The notes below the pieces were generated by a model, which had not been told where the DNA came from, searched no databases, and worked only from the letters and a program-made list of their open reading frames with translations. The position numbers were made by a program, and so were the translations under genes. Positions 1 through 7,626 of a stretch of DNA of 18,499 nt are shown here, piece after piece. The DNA comes from Anaerolineales bacterium (GTDB lineage: Bacteria > Chloroflexota > Anaerolineae > Anaerolineales > Villigracilaceae), in NCBI GenBank assembly GCA_025938055.1, contig JAICQC010000032.1, positions 1-18,499 of the forward strand, in the 5' to 3' direction. Position 1 is the first letter of the stretch; each line of letters begins with the position of its first letter.

Positions 1-697
1 CACCATTGCGCCAAGCGATCCCTTTGATACCGCGCATATTCACACTACCATCTTCGTTAAAGGATGGCTTATACATTGGATCATGCTTCTCAAAAATCTT
101 TACGATTTCAGGAGAACGCTCATTGATCCTGCCTTCAAGATGATCCAGCAAATCGCGGATCGTCAGATCCGGTTCGCCGACCAGAGCAAAATCCAGGCTG
201 GGGTATGGACGCATTGTTTCCACCGGGATGGGTGTAATATGCGTCCCGAATGCGATGGTCCTCGCCCCGCGCGCGTGTGCCAAAAAGCATCCGTACAGGT
301 CATTTTCAAGGGTCGGTGCTGTAAGTTGGGTAAGATAATACTTGGGCTGATATCTATCCAGCAACTTGGTAAACTCGGGCCAACCTATCCGCTCTGCGTT
401 GCAATCGACAACCTTGACCTTATAAACCGGGTGCAACAGCGCGGCCATTTGTACTAGGGATACCTGTGGCCATACCATGTTCTCGCGCGTCCTGCGACCC
501 ACCCGGTGCTGCGTGCGGATCCAGAGTCCGCCATCAGGAGTAGGTGGGTTGACGAGCATGATGTCGACCGCGTCTTCTGAACGAGGCGCGGAAAGAAGTC
601 CTTCGCGGACGATTGCGTCAGCGTTGGGGAAATCTGCCATACGAAGCTTGGCGATTCTCCGACTTCCCAGATTCACGGAACGAGCTTGATTTGTCAT
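1..697 (-). CDS. B12-binding radical SAM protein, N-terminal part (cut by window edge)
   Basis: An open minus-strand frame of 232 codons runs from ATG at 697 off the left edge. After about 45 variable residues comes a Rossmann-like cobalamin-binding domain: a strand with DIMLVNPPTPDGG (about residues 45-57), a WPQVSLVQMAALL helix, VKVVDCNAER, and AFGTHITPIP followed by DFALVGEPDLTIRDLL. This order is typical of the N-terminal domain of B12-dependent radical SAM enzymes, including methyltransferases and related C-C or C-P chemistry. The final residues (GIKGIAWRNG) match the stretch that usually precedes the radical SAM barrel. The CxxxCxxC cluster motif would lie beyond the window, so the radical SAM part is inferred. 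The gene starts 44 bases after the stop of the glycosyltransferase gene on the same strand, so co-transcription is likely. A weak purine-rich ribosome site (AAGAAAAGAG) precedes the start. The substrate is unknown; modification of a glycan or lipid is possible from context. Confidence 0.72.
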   Translation of the reverse strand, partial: MTNQARSVNLGSRRIAKLRMADFPNADAIVREGLLSAPRSEDAVDIMLVNPPTPDGGLWIRTQHRVGRRTRENMVWPQVSLVQMAALLHPVYKVKVVDCNAERIGWPEFTKLLDRYQPKYYLTQLTAPTLENDLYGCFLAHARGARTIAFGTHITPIPVETMRPYPSLDFALVGEPDLTIRDLLDHLEGRINERSPEIVKIFEKHDPMYKPSFNEDGSVNMRGIKGIAWRNG

Positions 698-741
698 AAT
701 AAACTCTTTTCTTTAAGTGAGGATAAAGGTAACCGATATCA

Positions 742-1938
742 TTACTTCAACCCCATATCATGTTGCGTCATCAATTCTCTCTGGCTCAATTCATCCAATA
801 CTCGAAGTAACAACCAGTAAATAACAAGTTGGACACCTGCTAGAAAGATCAATGCGCTACTCAATAGATAAAACCACAAGCGCTCTAGCTCCCATCCATC
901 AATACCCAGGGCAAGAGAGATCGTACCGATGGCAAGTCCGACCAGTATCGATAGAATGCCCATCCAGCCAAACTGCCGATCCAACGGTGTTTTGAAAAGC
1001 GGCTTGCCGAACAAACCCTGGCGAATGGGTTTCTTATAGAAAAGACCAACCAGATAATTAAACGTTACGCCGAGCGCAAAAAGATCAATCCCTGCAACTG
1101 CTGAAATCAGGGCAATGAACAGCGCAGCAACACCCCATGGACCCAGCGAAGTCACACCGCTAAGTCGTGTGAAAAAAAGACTTAGGAACACCAAACCGGC
1201 CACTCCCAGCCCTGCCACACCTAATAAGCCAAGAATTCTTACGGGATTGTAAGAGAGCGCAGTCCAAACCATGCTTTGCAGGAAAATGCGCCCATCCCGG
1301 ATCACACTGAGTTTCGAACGTCCAACTCTTTCGCTGTAAGGAATCGGTATCTCGCCCACTATGATGCCTTCATGCAGTGCGCGCGTGCTCATGACAGGAG
1401 TAAGATTCAAGCCGTCTGGCAGGGGATATATTTGTTCCAATATTTCACGCCTAAAGACTCGCATTCCGCTGGCACTGTCTGTGACTTTTTGGCGGCCAAG
1501 CAAGGAGAGCAATGTTGCGAAGAAAAAATTGCCAAGGCGCCGTGTAACCGGCATCTTGCTGTCCTCACCAGACATTCGAGATCCGATCACGAGATCGATT
1601 CCATTCAAGGCGGCGAGGCAAAGCTGTGGAAAATATTCGGGAGGATAAGTCCCATCCGCATCCAGGAAGCCGATCAGTTCGCCGCTTGCTCTTGAAAAGC
1701 CAGTTTTGAGTGCCGCGCCATAGCCTCTGTTTCGCGAGTGACGAATTAGATTCACACCGGAGATACCCGATGCGACTTCTGCCGTGCGATCCTTCGAGCC
1801 ATCGTCCACGACCAGCAATTCGAGGCGGTCTATACCGGCTTTCTTCAGATCAGGCTCTACCAAAAGCACTCGGGAGGCGATCTCTTGGATGCCATTTTCT
1901 TCATTGTATGCGGGAATAACTACAGACAGGACAGTCAT
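742..1938 (-). CDS. Family 2 glycosyltransferase (DPM1-like) with C-terminal membrane domain
   Basis: The 398-residue protein begins with a GT-A fold: SVVIPAYNEENG (about 5-16), VVDDGS with D45/D46 for nucleotide binding, and LDADGTYPPE, whose D93-x-D95 is the metal-binding DxD. IGSRM, the SASGMRVFRR segment and a GEIPIPYSERVGRSKL stretch follow, as in polyprenyl-phosphate sugar synthases (DPM1/ArnC-like). The last 170 residues hold four hydrophobic segments: around VRILGLLGVAGLGVAGLVFL, the AALFIALISAVAGIDLF region, ILSILVGLAIGTISLALGI, and FYLLSSALIFLAGVQLVIYWLLL. It probably transfers a sugar from a nucleotide donor to a polyprenyl phosphate, or to another membrane acceptor, at the inner membrane face. 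The sugar cannot be predicted. AAGGAAAGAG lies at ribosome-site distance from ATG 1938. It is the first gene of a likely two-gene unit with the radical SAM gene and is divergent from gmhB. Confidence 0.88.
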   Translation of the reverse strand: MTVLSVVIPAYNEENGIQEIASRVLLVEPDLKKAGIDRLELLVVDDGSKDRTAEVASGISGVNLIRHSRNRGYGAALKTGFSRASGELIGFLDADGTYPPEYFPQLCLAALNGIDLVIGSRMSGEDSKMPVTRRLGNFFFATLLSLLGRQKVTDSASGMRVFRREILEQIYPLPDGLNLTPVMSTRALHEGIIVGEIPIPYSERVGRSKLSVIRDGRIFLQSMVWTALSYNPVRILGLLGVAGLGVAGLVFLSLFFTRLSGVTSLGPWGVAALFIALISAVAGIDLFALGVTFNYLVGLFYKKPIRQGLFGKPLFKTPLDRQFGWMGILSILVGLAIGTISLALGIDGWELERLWFYLLSSALIFLAGVQLVIYWLLLRVLDELSQRELMTQHDMGLK

Positions 1939-2093
1939 AATCTCTTTCCTTGTGCAAATGGATAGCTAAGCGATCTGGTATGCAGCCATCAAATTCAATT
2001 CATTTCTAGATTGGCTGCGTCGGAACTGGGAAGCGTTGAAGCTTCTATTACTCGGACGAAACACAATCAAGCCACAGGCAACAGGAGTAAATC

Positions 2094-2129
2094 TTCTGAA
2101 AACCTTATGCCTGACTGTATAATGACCAT
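2094..2129 (+). promoter_or_regulatory. Predicted gmhB promoter giving a leaderless start
   Basis: A consensus -10 box TATAAT lies at 2118-2123, only six bases before the gmhB ATG at 2130. The best -35 match is weak (TTCTGA at 2094-2099, 18-base spacer). Transcription starting about seven bases after the -10 box would begin on the A of the start codon. There is no Shine-Dalgarno sequence between the box and the ATG. Confidence 0.5.
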
Positions 2130-2693
2130 ATGTTCCCTGCTATTTTCCTGGATCGTGATGGAGTTCTTATCGAGAATCGATCCGATTATGTTCGAGCTTG
2201 GTCTCAGGTGAAGCTCTTTCCGAAAGCAGTCGAAGCATTGTCTCTTTCTGCGCTAAAAAACTATAAGGTTATCATCGTCACCAATCAGTCTGCGGTAGGA
2301 CGAGGGTTTATATCTCTGAAGACAGCCAATGAAATCAATGATCAGCTTGTAGATGCAATTCGTCACCAAGGCGGGCGGGTGGATGCTGTGTATATGTGCC
2401 CACACAGCCCAGGTGACGGCTGTCATTGCCGCAAACCGAAACCTGGATTGCTCCTGCAAGCCACCAGCGAATTGTCGCTGGATTTGACACGTTCTTGGAT
2501 GATCGGAGATGCATGGAGCGACGTACAGGCTGGGCAGACCGCTGGAGTACGGCAAACGATCCTCCTAAAAACTGGACGCGGTGGCGAGCAGTTACTACAG
2601 CCCCAGCCCAAAAACGTTGCGGGCCATCTTGTCTTCGATGAACTATTTCAGGCAATTCAGGCGATATTCACTTTTGACCAGTACATTCTTTGA
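2130..2693 (+). CDS. gmhB: D-glycero-D-manno-heptose 1,7-bisphosphate 7-phosphatase
   Basis: The 187-residue cytoplasmic HAD-family phosphatase removes the 7-phosphate of heptose 1,7-bisphosphate. Catalytic motif I is FLDRDGVL, with nucleophile D8 and acid/base D10. Motif II is VTNQSAVGRG (T51-N52-Q53). A family-specific zinc loop follows, with C90, H92, C98 and C100, then RKPKPG, which carries the motif III lysine. Motif IV is MIGDAWSD, with D127 and D131. The length is normal for GmhB. With gmhA and hddA on the opposite strand it completes heptose 1-phosphate synthesis. Its stop lies 10 bases from the stop of gmhA, so the two genes converge without a terminator. It probably uses a leaderless promoter of its own, so it need not be co-regulated with its pathway partners. 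HisB-type histidinol phosphatases are close relatives, but the context favours heptose. Confidence 0.9.
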   Translation: MFPAIFLDRDGVLIENRSDYVRAWSQVKLFPKAVEALSLSALKNYKVIIVTNQSAVGRGFISLKTANEINDQLVDAIRHQGGRVDAVYMCPHSPGDGCHCRKPKPGLLLQATSELSLDLTRSWMIGDAWSDVQAGQTAGVRQTILLKTGRGGEQLLQPQPKNVAGHLVFDELFQAIQAIFTFDQYIL

Positions 2694-2703
2694 ATATATC
2701 GTC

Positions 2704-3321
2704 TTACTCGACAAGAACATTAGTAGATACTTGATCGATCGAACTTGGTACGTCTATGAGCTCGTGGAGCACTTCTTTGATTCTTCTTACAATCATGTGT
2801 TCCAACATGAGGTGAATGTCCTCCACATGTTCGATGATGTTACTCCTGACGTGAATGTTCATGTCCACGATTGATCCCAAACGCCCGCCATCGAAACCTG
2901 TAAAGCCAATCGTAGTTACACCATGATGTTTTTTTGCCTCGTCCATGGCGTTGAGAACGTTTTTTGAATTGCCACTAGCTGAAATGCCAATCACCACATC
3001 GCCAGGCTTTATCAAATTTGCCAATTGCTGCGAAAAGACATTTTCGTACCCTTCGTCATTGGCATACGCTGAGAAAAGAGCCATATTATCTGTGAGCCCG
3101 AATACACGAAAGTGAGGCAGTCCTGGACAACGAGCATTCTTGGATAAATCACAAACAAAGTGAGATGCAGTGGAAGCCGAACCGCCGTTTCCCATGATGA
3201 ATACCTGATTGCCCTGGATGCGCGCCTGGTGGAGCGCATCTATTACGTCAACAATTAGTTGTTTGGGGAGCTGATCCATGGTTGCTTGTAGTAACGATAT
3301 GTATCTTTGAATGTGTTCCAT
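2704..3321 (-). CDS. gmhA: Phosphoheptose isomerase (SIS domain)
   Basis: The 205-residue SIS-domain enzyme should convert sedoheptulose 7-phosphate to D-glycero-D-manno-heptose 7-phosphate in the cytoplasm. Visible motifs are FIMGNGGSASTASHF (about 42-55, phosphate-binding serines and H54), VVIGISASGNSKNVLNAM (about 109-126) and VEDIHLMLEH (about 166-175). The frame stays open to 3453, but that would overlap hddA by about 100 bases. I chose the ATG at 3321 because it follows the hddA stop by 29 bases, has GAGG 11 bases upstream, and gives the usual family length. In my alignment with E. coli GmhA the zinc ligands H61/E65/Q172/H180 correspond here to H54/D58/E167/H175, so two are conservative changes. 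It is the last gene of the wbaP-hddA-gmhA unit. Other SIS sugar-phosphate isomerases are possible, but the hddA neighbour supports this call. Confidence 0.86.
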   Translation of the reverse strand: MEHIQRYISLLQATMDQLPKQLIVDVIDALHQARIQGNQVFIMGNGGSASTASHFVCDLSKNARCPGLPHFRVFGLTDNMALFSAYANDEGYENVFSQQLANLIKPGDVVIGISASGNSKNVLNAMDEAKKHHGVTTIGFTGFDGGRLGSIVDMNIHVRSNIIEHVEDIHLMLEHMIVRRIKEVLHELIDVPSSIDQVSTNVLVE

Positions 3322-3350
3322 AGTAGTTTTGGCCTCGTCCCTCGTAAAGT

Positions 3351-4331
3351 TTAAAATCGTCGATAGTTGAAGATTACTTTCGTTCCATCCGCTTCCAGCC
3401 GAAATGGCAGCTCTTGTAAGCCATTCAGAGCCATTCGAACCTTTTCTTGACAATCATACGGAACATATAACAAAAGAAATCCACCACCGCCTGCGCCAGT
3501 CAGCTTACCGCCCAATGCACCAGCTCGTCGCGCAGTTTCATACAATTCGTTTATGTGCGAGTTACTAATGGTCTTTGCCAGGCGCTTTTTTAACTGCCAG
3601 GCTTGATGGCTTAACGCTCCCAGAGCATCGATGTTTCCTTTTTCGATCTCGCGACGGGCTTGCCATGCCATTTGCTTCATTTCTCGCAATTCATGCAGTC
3701 GATCCTTCATATTTTTTGTTTGTTCATGGAGAATCGATGATGAACTGCGAATCACGCCGGTAAAAAACAACATGAAGTTCTGATTCAGAGCTCGCTGTGC
3801 CTCCGGTGAGACCTTAAGCTTTTCCGATTTGATTTCCCCATTTTTGGAAAACTCAAAAAAGCGGAGTCCACCATAGGCAGCGATATATTGATCCTGAATT
3901 CCAATGGGCTTTCTTAATCTTTCGATCTCTATAGTGCAGGCATCGCGTGCCAATCTTTCTGCAGATGTGATCTCGCCCTGATAGGAATACATCGCATGCA
4001 AAGCACCAACCGTAACTGTACTGGATGAGCCCAACCCGGAGCCCTCTGAAGGGATATCCCCCATGGTTGTAATCTCCACTCCATGCTGAATTCCTGTGAT
4101 GCGGAGAGCTTCACGAATTAATTCATGATGGATTTGATCCACATCATCCACCATCTCGGTCTCTGTGTAGCCGATGCGTAATTTTCTATCAAAACGCTCC
4201 TTGATCGTCACGAAAATATATTTATCGATCGCAGAACTTAGAACACACCCACCCTCCTCAAGAAAGAAAGACGGAAAATCAGTGCCTCCCCCGAACAAGC
4301 TAATCCTTAATGGTGTTTGAACAATGATCAA
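3351..4331 (-). CDS. hddA: D-glycero-alpha-D-manno-heptose 7-phosphate kinase (GHMP family)
   Basis: The 326-residue GHMP kinase phosphorylates C1 of heptose 7-phosphate to give the alpha-1,7-bisphosphate. Motif 1 is [15 protein letters not shown] (6-20). The ATP-binding motif 2 is [19 protein letters not shown], with its glycine/serine core at 94-104. Motif 3 is [11 protein letters not shown] near 274-284. The opening [11 protein letters not shown] and the GGGTD signature are typical of HddA and related sugar kinases. The start codon is TTG at 4331-4329, with GGAG six bases upstream; an overlapping ATG is out of frame and stops at once. Use of a GHMP-type kinase rather than the RfaE/HldE ribokinase-type enzyme points to the alpha anomer, used for GDP-activated heptose. 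It lies 51 bases after the wbaP-like gene and 29 bases before gmhA. Confidence 0.87.
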   Translation of the reverse strand: MIIVQTPLRISLFGGGTDFPSFFLEEGGCVLSSAIDKYIFVTIKERFDRKLRIGYTETEMVDDVDQIHHELIREALRITGIQHGVEITTMGDIPSEGSGLGSSSTVTVGALHAMYSYQGEITSAERLARDACTIEIERLRKPIGIQDQYIAAYGGLRFFEFSKNGEIKSEKLKVSPEAQRALNQNFMLFFTGVIRSSSSILHEQTKNMKDRLHELREMKQMAWQARREIEKGNIDALGALSHQAWQLKKRLAKTISNSHINELYETARRAGALGGKLTGAGGGGFLLLYVPYDCQEKVRMALNGLQELPFRLEADGTKVIFNYRRF

Positions 4332-4382
4332 GTCATACTCCAGTTCCCTGAACTCAACGATGCTTTGTCAACTCTTAATTCA

Positions 4383-5891
4383 TTAGTAAGCCCCGTGCCC
4401 CTTCAAAACTGCTGGAAATGTTTGTAACAAGAGTTGTAGGTCAAGCCATAAGCTCCAGTTGCGAATATAGTACATATCCAAGCGGACGCGTTCATCATAA
4501 GAAATATCGGAGCGGCCGCTCACTTGCCATAGTCCCGTAATCCCAGGTAATACTGTCAGGAGATTCATGTCAAATTGCTTATACATCGATACTTCTTCTG
4601 GTGAGATCATTCGGGGGCCCACGATCGACATATCACGTTTGAGAACGTTGAACAGTTGAGGAAGCTCATCCAGGCTATATTTCCGTAGAAATGCACCAAT
4701 CCGTGTGACGCGGGGATCATTTTTCAACTTATGGGTTTTTGCCAACTCTTCTTTCAAGCCAGCATGTTGATTTAGAACCTCATCACCATTGGTTACCATG
4801 GTACGAAATTTCAGTGCATAGAACTGCCTGCCGTTCAGACCCATCACCAACCTGCGATGTAGAGCGGGGCCCGGGGAGGTGAGCTTTATACAAGCCATAA
4901 TCAGCAATAGGAATGGAGACAAGAGGATCAGCGCGCCGAGTGTTAGAACGTAATCCAGAATAAACTTCACCACATTGTCTACACCAGTTAAACGGATCTT
5001 ATTGACATACACCAGAGGTACATAGGCAAACTCATTAACGGTCAAGCTAGTTGTAATGATCTCGTATAACCCGGAGGACAACCGGATGTTCACATCATCT
5101 CTTATCCCATATTTTCTGAAGATGTCCAGAAGATAATCGCGAGTAGAGAACGCACTCGAAGCCAGTATCACTTCTCCAATACGATATCGCGCAATAATTT
5201 CATCTAGCTGGTCAACGGGACCTAAACAGACCAGGTCATGGAATAACGGAAAGGTGGCCGGCGTCTTCTTATCGACAAAACCAACTAAATGCAAGCCGGA
5301 GGTGTCCCAGCGGCGCAGCTGTTCAGCCAGCCAGCGACCCTCTTGATTTGCTCCAACAATGACGGCAGGTGTCAGGAAGAATCCATGCTTGCGAAGTGTG
5401 TACACCACTCTTCTCAGTAATAAGCGGGCGAGCGCCACAAATATAAATGTACATCCCCATGTCATTACCAACCAGCCCCGCGCGATGATCAAAGCTGGAT
5501 CGAGAAAACCTGCTATCACCATCAATAGGAACCCCCCTGTGGCTGACCGGAATACGCTTGAGTACTCCCGAGTTCCCCCCAGCAAGTTGTTCCGGGCATA
5601 TAAGCCATTTACCGCGAATATGACCAACCAGACCACTGGCATGGAATAATACAAAAATCTGTATTTCTCAAAAGAAATAGTGGCATTCGGCTCGAAATAT
5701 TGAAGAAAAAGTTCAAATCGAAAATAATATGCCAGCCAGAATGCGAGCAAGGTCATGGCCATATCAGATATGATCAACGCGGTTACGTACAATGACCATT
5801 GTTGCTCGCGGGAAATAATAGAATTGGCATTCCTGATCTTCTTCGAGACTGTAATAATAGGAATGCCTTCGATCTTGGTCCGAATATTCAT
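4383..5891 (-). CDS. Polyprenyl-phosphate sugar-1-phosphate transferase (WbaP/WcaJ-like)
   Basis: The 502-residue membrane enzyme transfers a hexose-1-phosphate from a nucleotide sugar to undecaprenyl phosphate, the first step of a lipid-linked glycan. Four N-terminal membrane segments (about 34-56, 79-96, 118-132, 140-156) are followed by a nucleotide-binding-like region ([16 protein letters not shown], about 178-192), a hydrophobic hairpin (about 309-335) and the catalytic bacterial sugar transferase domain. That domain shows LKFRTM (about 360-365), [24 protein letters not shown] (core 406-428), [12 protein letters not shown] (449-460) and the usual C-terminal GHGAY. The frame is open to an ATG at 5975, but the ATG at 5891 has a strong AGGAGGAG about 9-11 bases upstream, so I use it. 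The sugar is unknown; galactose, glucose and other hexoses are all possible. It heads the likely operon with hddA and gmhA. Confidence 0.88.
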   Translation of the reverse strand: MNIRTKIEGIPIITVSKKIRNANSIISREQQWSLYVTALIISDMAMTLLAFWLAYYFRFELFLQYFEPNATISFEKYRFLYYSMPVVWLVIFAVNGLYARNNLLGGTREYSSVFRSATGGFLLMVIAGFLDPALIIARGWLVMTWGCTFIFVALARLLLRRVVYTLRKHGFFLTPAVIVGANQEGRWLAEQLRRWDTSGLHLVGFVDKKTPATFPLFHDLVCLGPVDQLDEIIARYRIGEVILASSAFSTRDYLLDIFRKYGIRDDVNIRLSSGLYEIITTSLTVNEFAYVPLVYVNKIRLTGVDNVVKFILDYVLTLGALILLSPFLLLIMACIKLTSPGPALHRRLVMGLNGRQFYALKFRTMVTNGDEVLNQHAGLKEELAKTHKLKNDPRVTRIGAFLRKYSLDELPQLFNVLKRDMSIVGPRMISPEEVSMYKQFDMNLLTVLPGITGLWQVSGRSDISYDERVRLDMYYIRNWSLWLDLQLLLQTFPAVLKGHGAY

Positions 5892-6643
5892 GACCCGTGT
5901 CTCCTCCTCTTGCAGCTTATATGGCTCCGATAAAAAGGTTAGTTCTTTACCACTGACATGCGACTGTTCATACACTTGCTGTCATTCGACTGGTCGCAAA
6001 AATACTCCTGGAAAAGCAATGCTCCGCCCCACCGACATCCTCCTATGATTCGGGTTCTGGGTTGCTGCCCTCAGTATTGCTTGGAGCCTGTCCGATTTGA
6101 ACTCCCTACATATCGGCTATGATTGTTCGGCAGATACCTCTAAAAAATTTCCGACTCCATAGGAATTCCAAGTTAACTTGCGTCCGATTGTCAGCTGATA
6201 AGACTCAGCTACTCATCGTCTTATTTCTGCAAAATCCCTGCCTTTGGCTTCAAAGACAGTGATCCCGCTGAACCGATCAGGATATTCCTGCCCCAACATA
6301 ATTACTACAACAACCAATTCACGTGAAGCTGACCGCCTGTTTGCCAGACCACCTGAAGAAAGCTTCATCACGGCTCTCTTCGCTCATAAGGACTGGCCTG
6401 CTAGTCATGGACCTCTTTTATTACCTCGCCAACCTGATCCCTCCAACGGCTAATCAGCTGTTGCTATTTTCATCTCACTGCGATCCAGTCATCCGAATGT
6501 TTAGGATTCCTCGATCAATCATGCACTCAATTTGGAACGTTTGTGTGTGATTTGACTTGCGAATGCGTCTACTATAGTTAAAAAAACCTTTAAAAGACTT
6601 TGAAATTCATTAAGAATTCTTTGTATCCGATTTCTGACGGGTT
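5892..6643. other. 752-base non-coding stretch between wbaP-like and response regulator genes
   Basis: No supportable gene is seen on either strand; the short open frames lack ribosome sites and recognisable motifs. On the minus strand the first 180 bases upstream of the wbaP-like start could form a long leader. There AAGCAAT (plus-strand 6080-6086) can pair with ATTGCTT (plus-strand 6017-6023), and a GGCTCC/GGAGC pairing flanks it. I could not match this to a known riboswitch. Bases 6575-6640, just downstream of the response regulator, are very A/T-rich and include a run of seven A residues. No clear GC stem with a U tract was found. Confidence 0.4.
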
Positions 6644-7366
6644 TCAATGCCCAGTTTTAGGAACAAAATAATACCCGCGCCCCCATTGCGTGCGAATATA
6701 CCGGTGTGCGCTCGGGGAGTTTTCCAGCTTTTTTCGCAGATAATGTATGTATAGCGTCAAGGTAGAGGACATATGGGTATACTCTTTGCCCCAGACCTCA
6801 CGTAGCAACTGATTGTGTGTTACAGTTCTCCCCGAATTTCGTACCAGGCAGACCAATAAACTATATTCTGTTGCTGACAAATCAAGTGGCTGGCCATTCA
6901 GTTCGACCACCTCTGTGTCCAGGTCAATTTTCAATACTTTATCTTCATACTGCATAATCTCCGGACGTGTATTCTGAATTTTCCGGCGTCGCAATAAAGC
7001 AAAAACACGAGCCTCCAGTTCTGATTTGCTGAAGGGCTTCTTCATATAGTCATCTGTGCCCAGCGCAAAGCCCCGAAGCATATCCGCCTCCGCCGAGCGA
7101 GCAGTTAACATGAGGATCGGCACATCGCTCAATTCCCTCAACCGTGCGCATACTGTCCATCCATCCGCCTTCGGCATCATGATATCCAAAATAACCAAGT
7201 CTGGGTGAACATCATATGCGCTCTTAATACCTTCAATGCCATCGTAGGCTTGATAAATGGTTAATCCCTGTGGCTTGAGAATCGTGGTTAAGAGTTGAGC
7301 GGTATCGAAGTCATCATCTATTATCAATACCCTGACATCGTTGTTTGAAGGCGCCACAGCTACCAT
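6644..7366 (-). CDS. OmpR/PhoB-family response regulator
   Basis: The 240-residue two-component regulator has a receiver domain with the acidic pocket D17-D18-D19 (VLIIDDDFD), phosphoacceptor D61 (LVILDIMMPKADGW), T88 (MLTAR) and K110 (MKKPF). A winged-helix DNA-binding domain follows (about 135-237), with LDLSATEYSLLVCLVRNSGRTVTHNQLL, the WG and LRKKL helices, and the wing IRTQWGRGYYF. The frame extends to a TTG at 7468. I use ATG 7366 because AAGGAAG stands seven bases upstream and the 34 extra residues resemble no receiver domain. No histidine kinase gene is in view, so it is an orphan here. Its place next to the wbaP-like gene suggests control of glycan synthesis, but no target site (direct repeats are expected) was identified. 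Confidence 0.9.
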   Translation of the reverse strand: MVAVAPSNNDVRVLIIDDDFDTAQLLTTILKPQGLTIYQAYDGIEGIKSAYDVHPDLVILDIMMPKADGWTVCARLRELSDVPILMLTARSAEADMLRGFALGTDDYMKKPFSKSELEARVFALLRRRKIQNTRPEIMQYEDKVLKIDLDTEVVELNGQPLDLSATEYSLLVCLVRNSGRTVTHNQLLREVWGKEYTHMSSTLTLYIHYLRKKLENSPSAHRYIRTQWGRGYYFVPKTGH

Positions 7367-7497
7367 ACTGCCACTTCCTTTTTGACTCTCATTAATATTA
7401 CCTGCATGGTACTTTTGAATTTGCTTTATGACATAATGCTCGCCAAAAAGTAACCGTAGTTTATTCAATTACGTCGCGTTTTAGAGCACAACAGAGA

Positions 7498-7518
7498 GAT
7501 TTTCAGTTTGTGAAAATC
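7498..7518. promoter_or_regulatory. Perfect palindrome, possible operator between divergent genes
   Basis: Arms GATTTTCA (7498-7505) and TGAAAATC (7511-7518) are exact inverse complements separated by GTTTG. The site lies in the 260-base divergent gap between the response regulator and nucleotidylyltransferase genes. No convincing -35/-10 pair could be placed beside it on either strand. The symmetry suits a dimeric repressor and does not suit the direct repeats usual for OmpR-type regulators. Confidence 0.4.
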
Positions 7519-7626
7519 CCTGTACATGACGGCTTCCTCAGAGGATAGTTACATGGGTCTGTAGCCATTTTCACTAGATTGAACTGATAAAATATCCATC
7601 GAATTCCACCCGGAAGGTTTGACGAA

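Noticed and set aside
83..689. Two plus-strand open frames
   Set aside because: They oppose the radical SAM frame, which shows clear domain motifs, so they are shadows.
5892..5975. N-terminal extension of the wbaP-like protein to ATG 5975
   Set aside because: The upstream ATG has no good ribosome site, while ATG 5891 follows a strong AGGAGGAG.
6000..6040. GGCGGAGCATTG on the minus strand, similar to the RfaH ops element GGCGGTAGCGTG
   Set aside because: Only the first five bases match without a break, and the paused-hairpin context is absent; too weak.
6244..6550. Two overlapping plus-strand frames in the non-coding stretch
   Set aside because: No ribosome site, no motif, and odd composition; not supportable as genes.
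6551..6578. Possible plus-strand promoter TTTGAC/TATAGT antisense to the response regulator
   Set aside because: Spacer is 15-16 bases with imperfect boxes and no gene follows on that strand.
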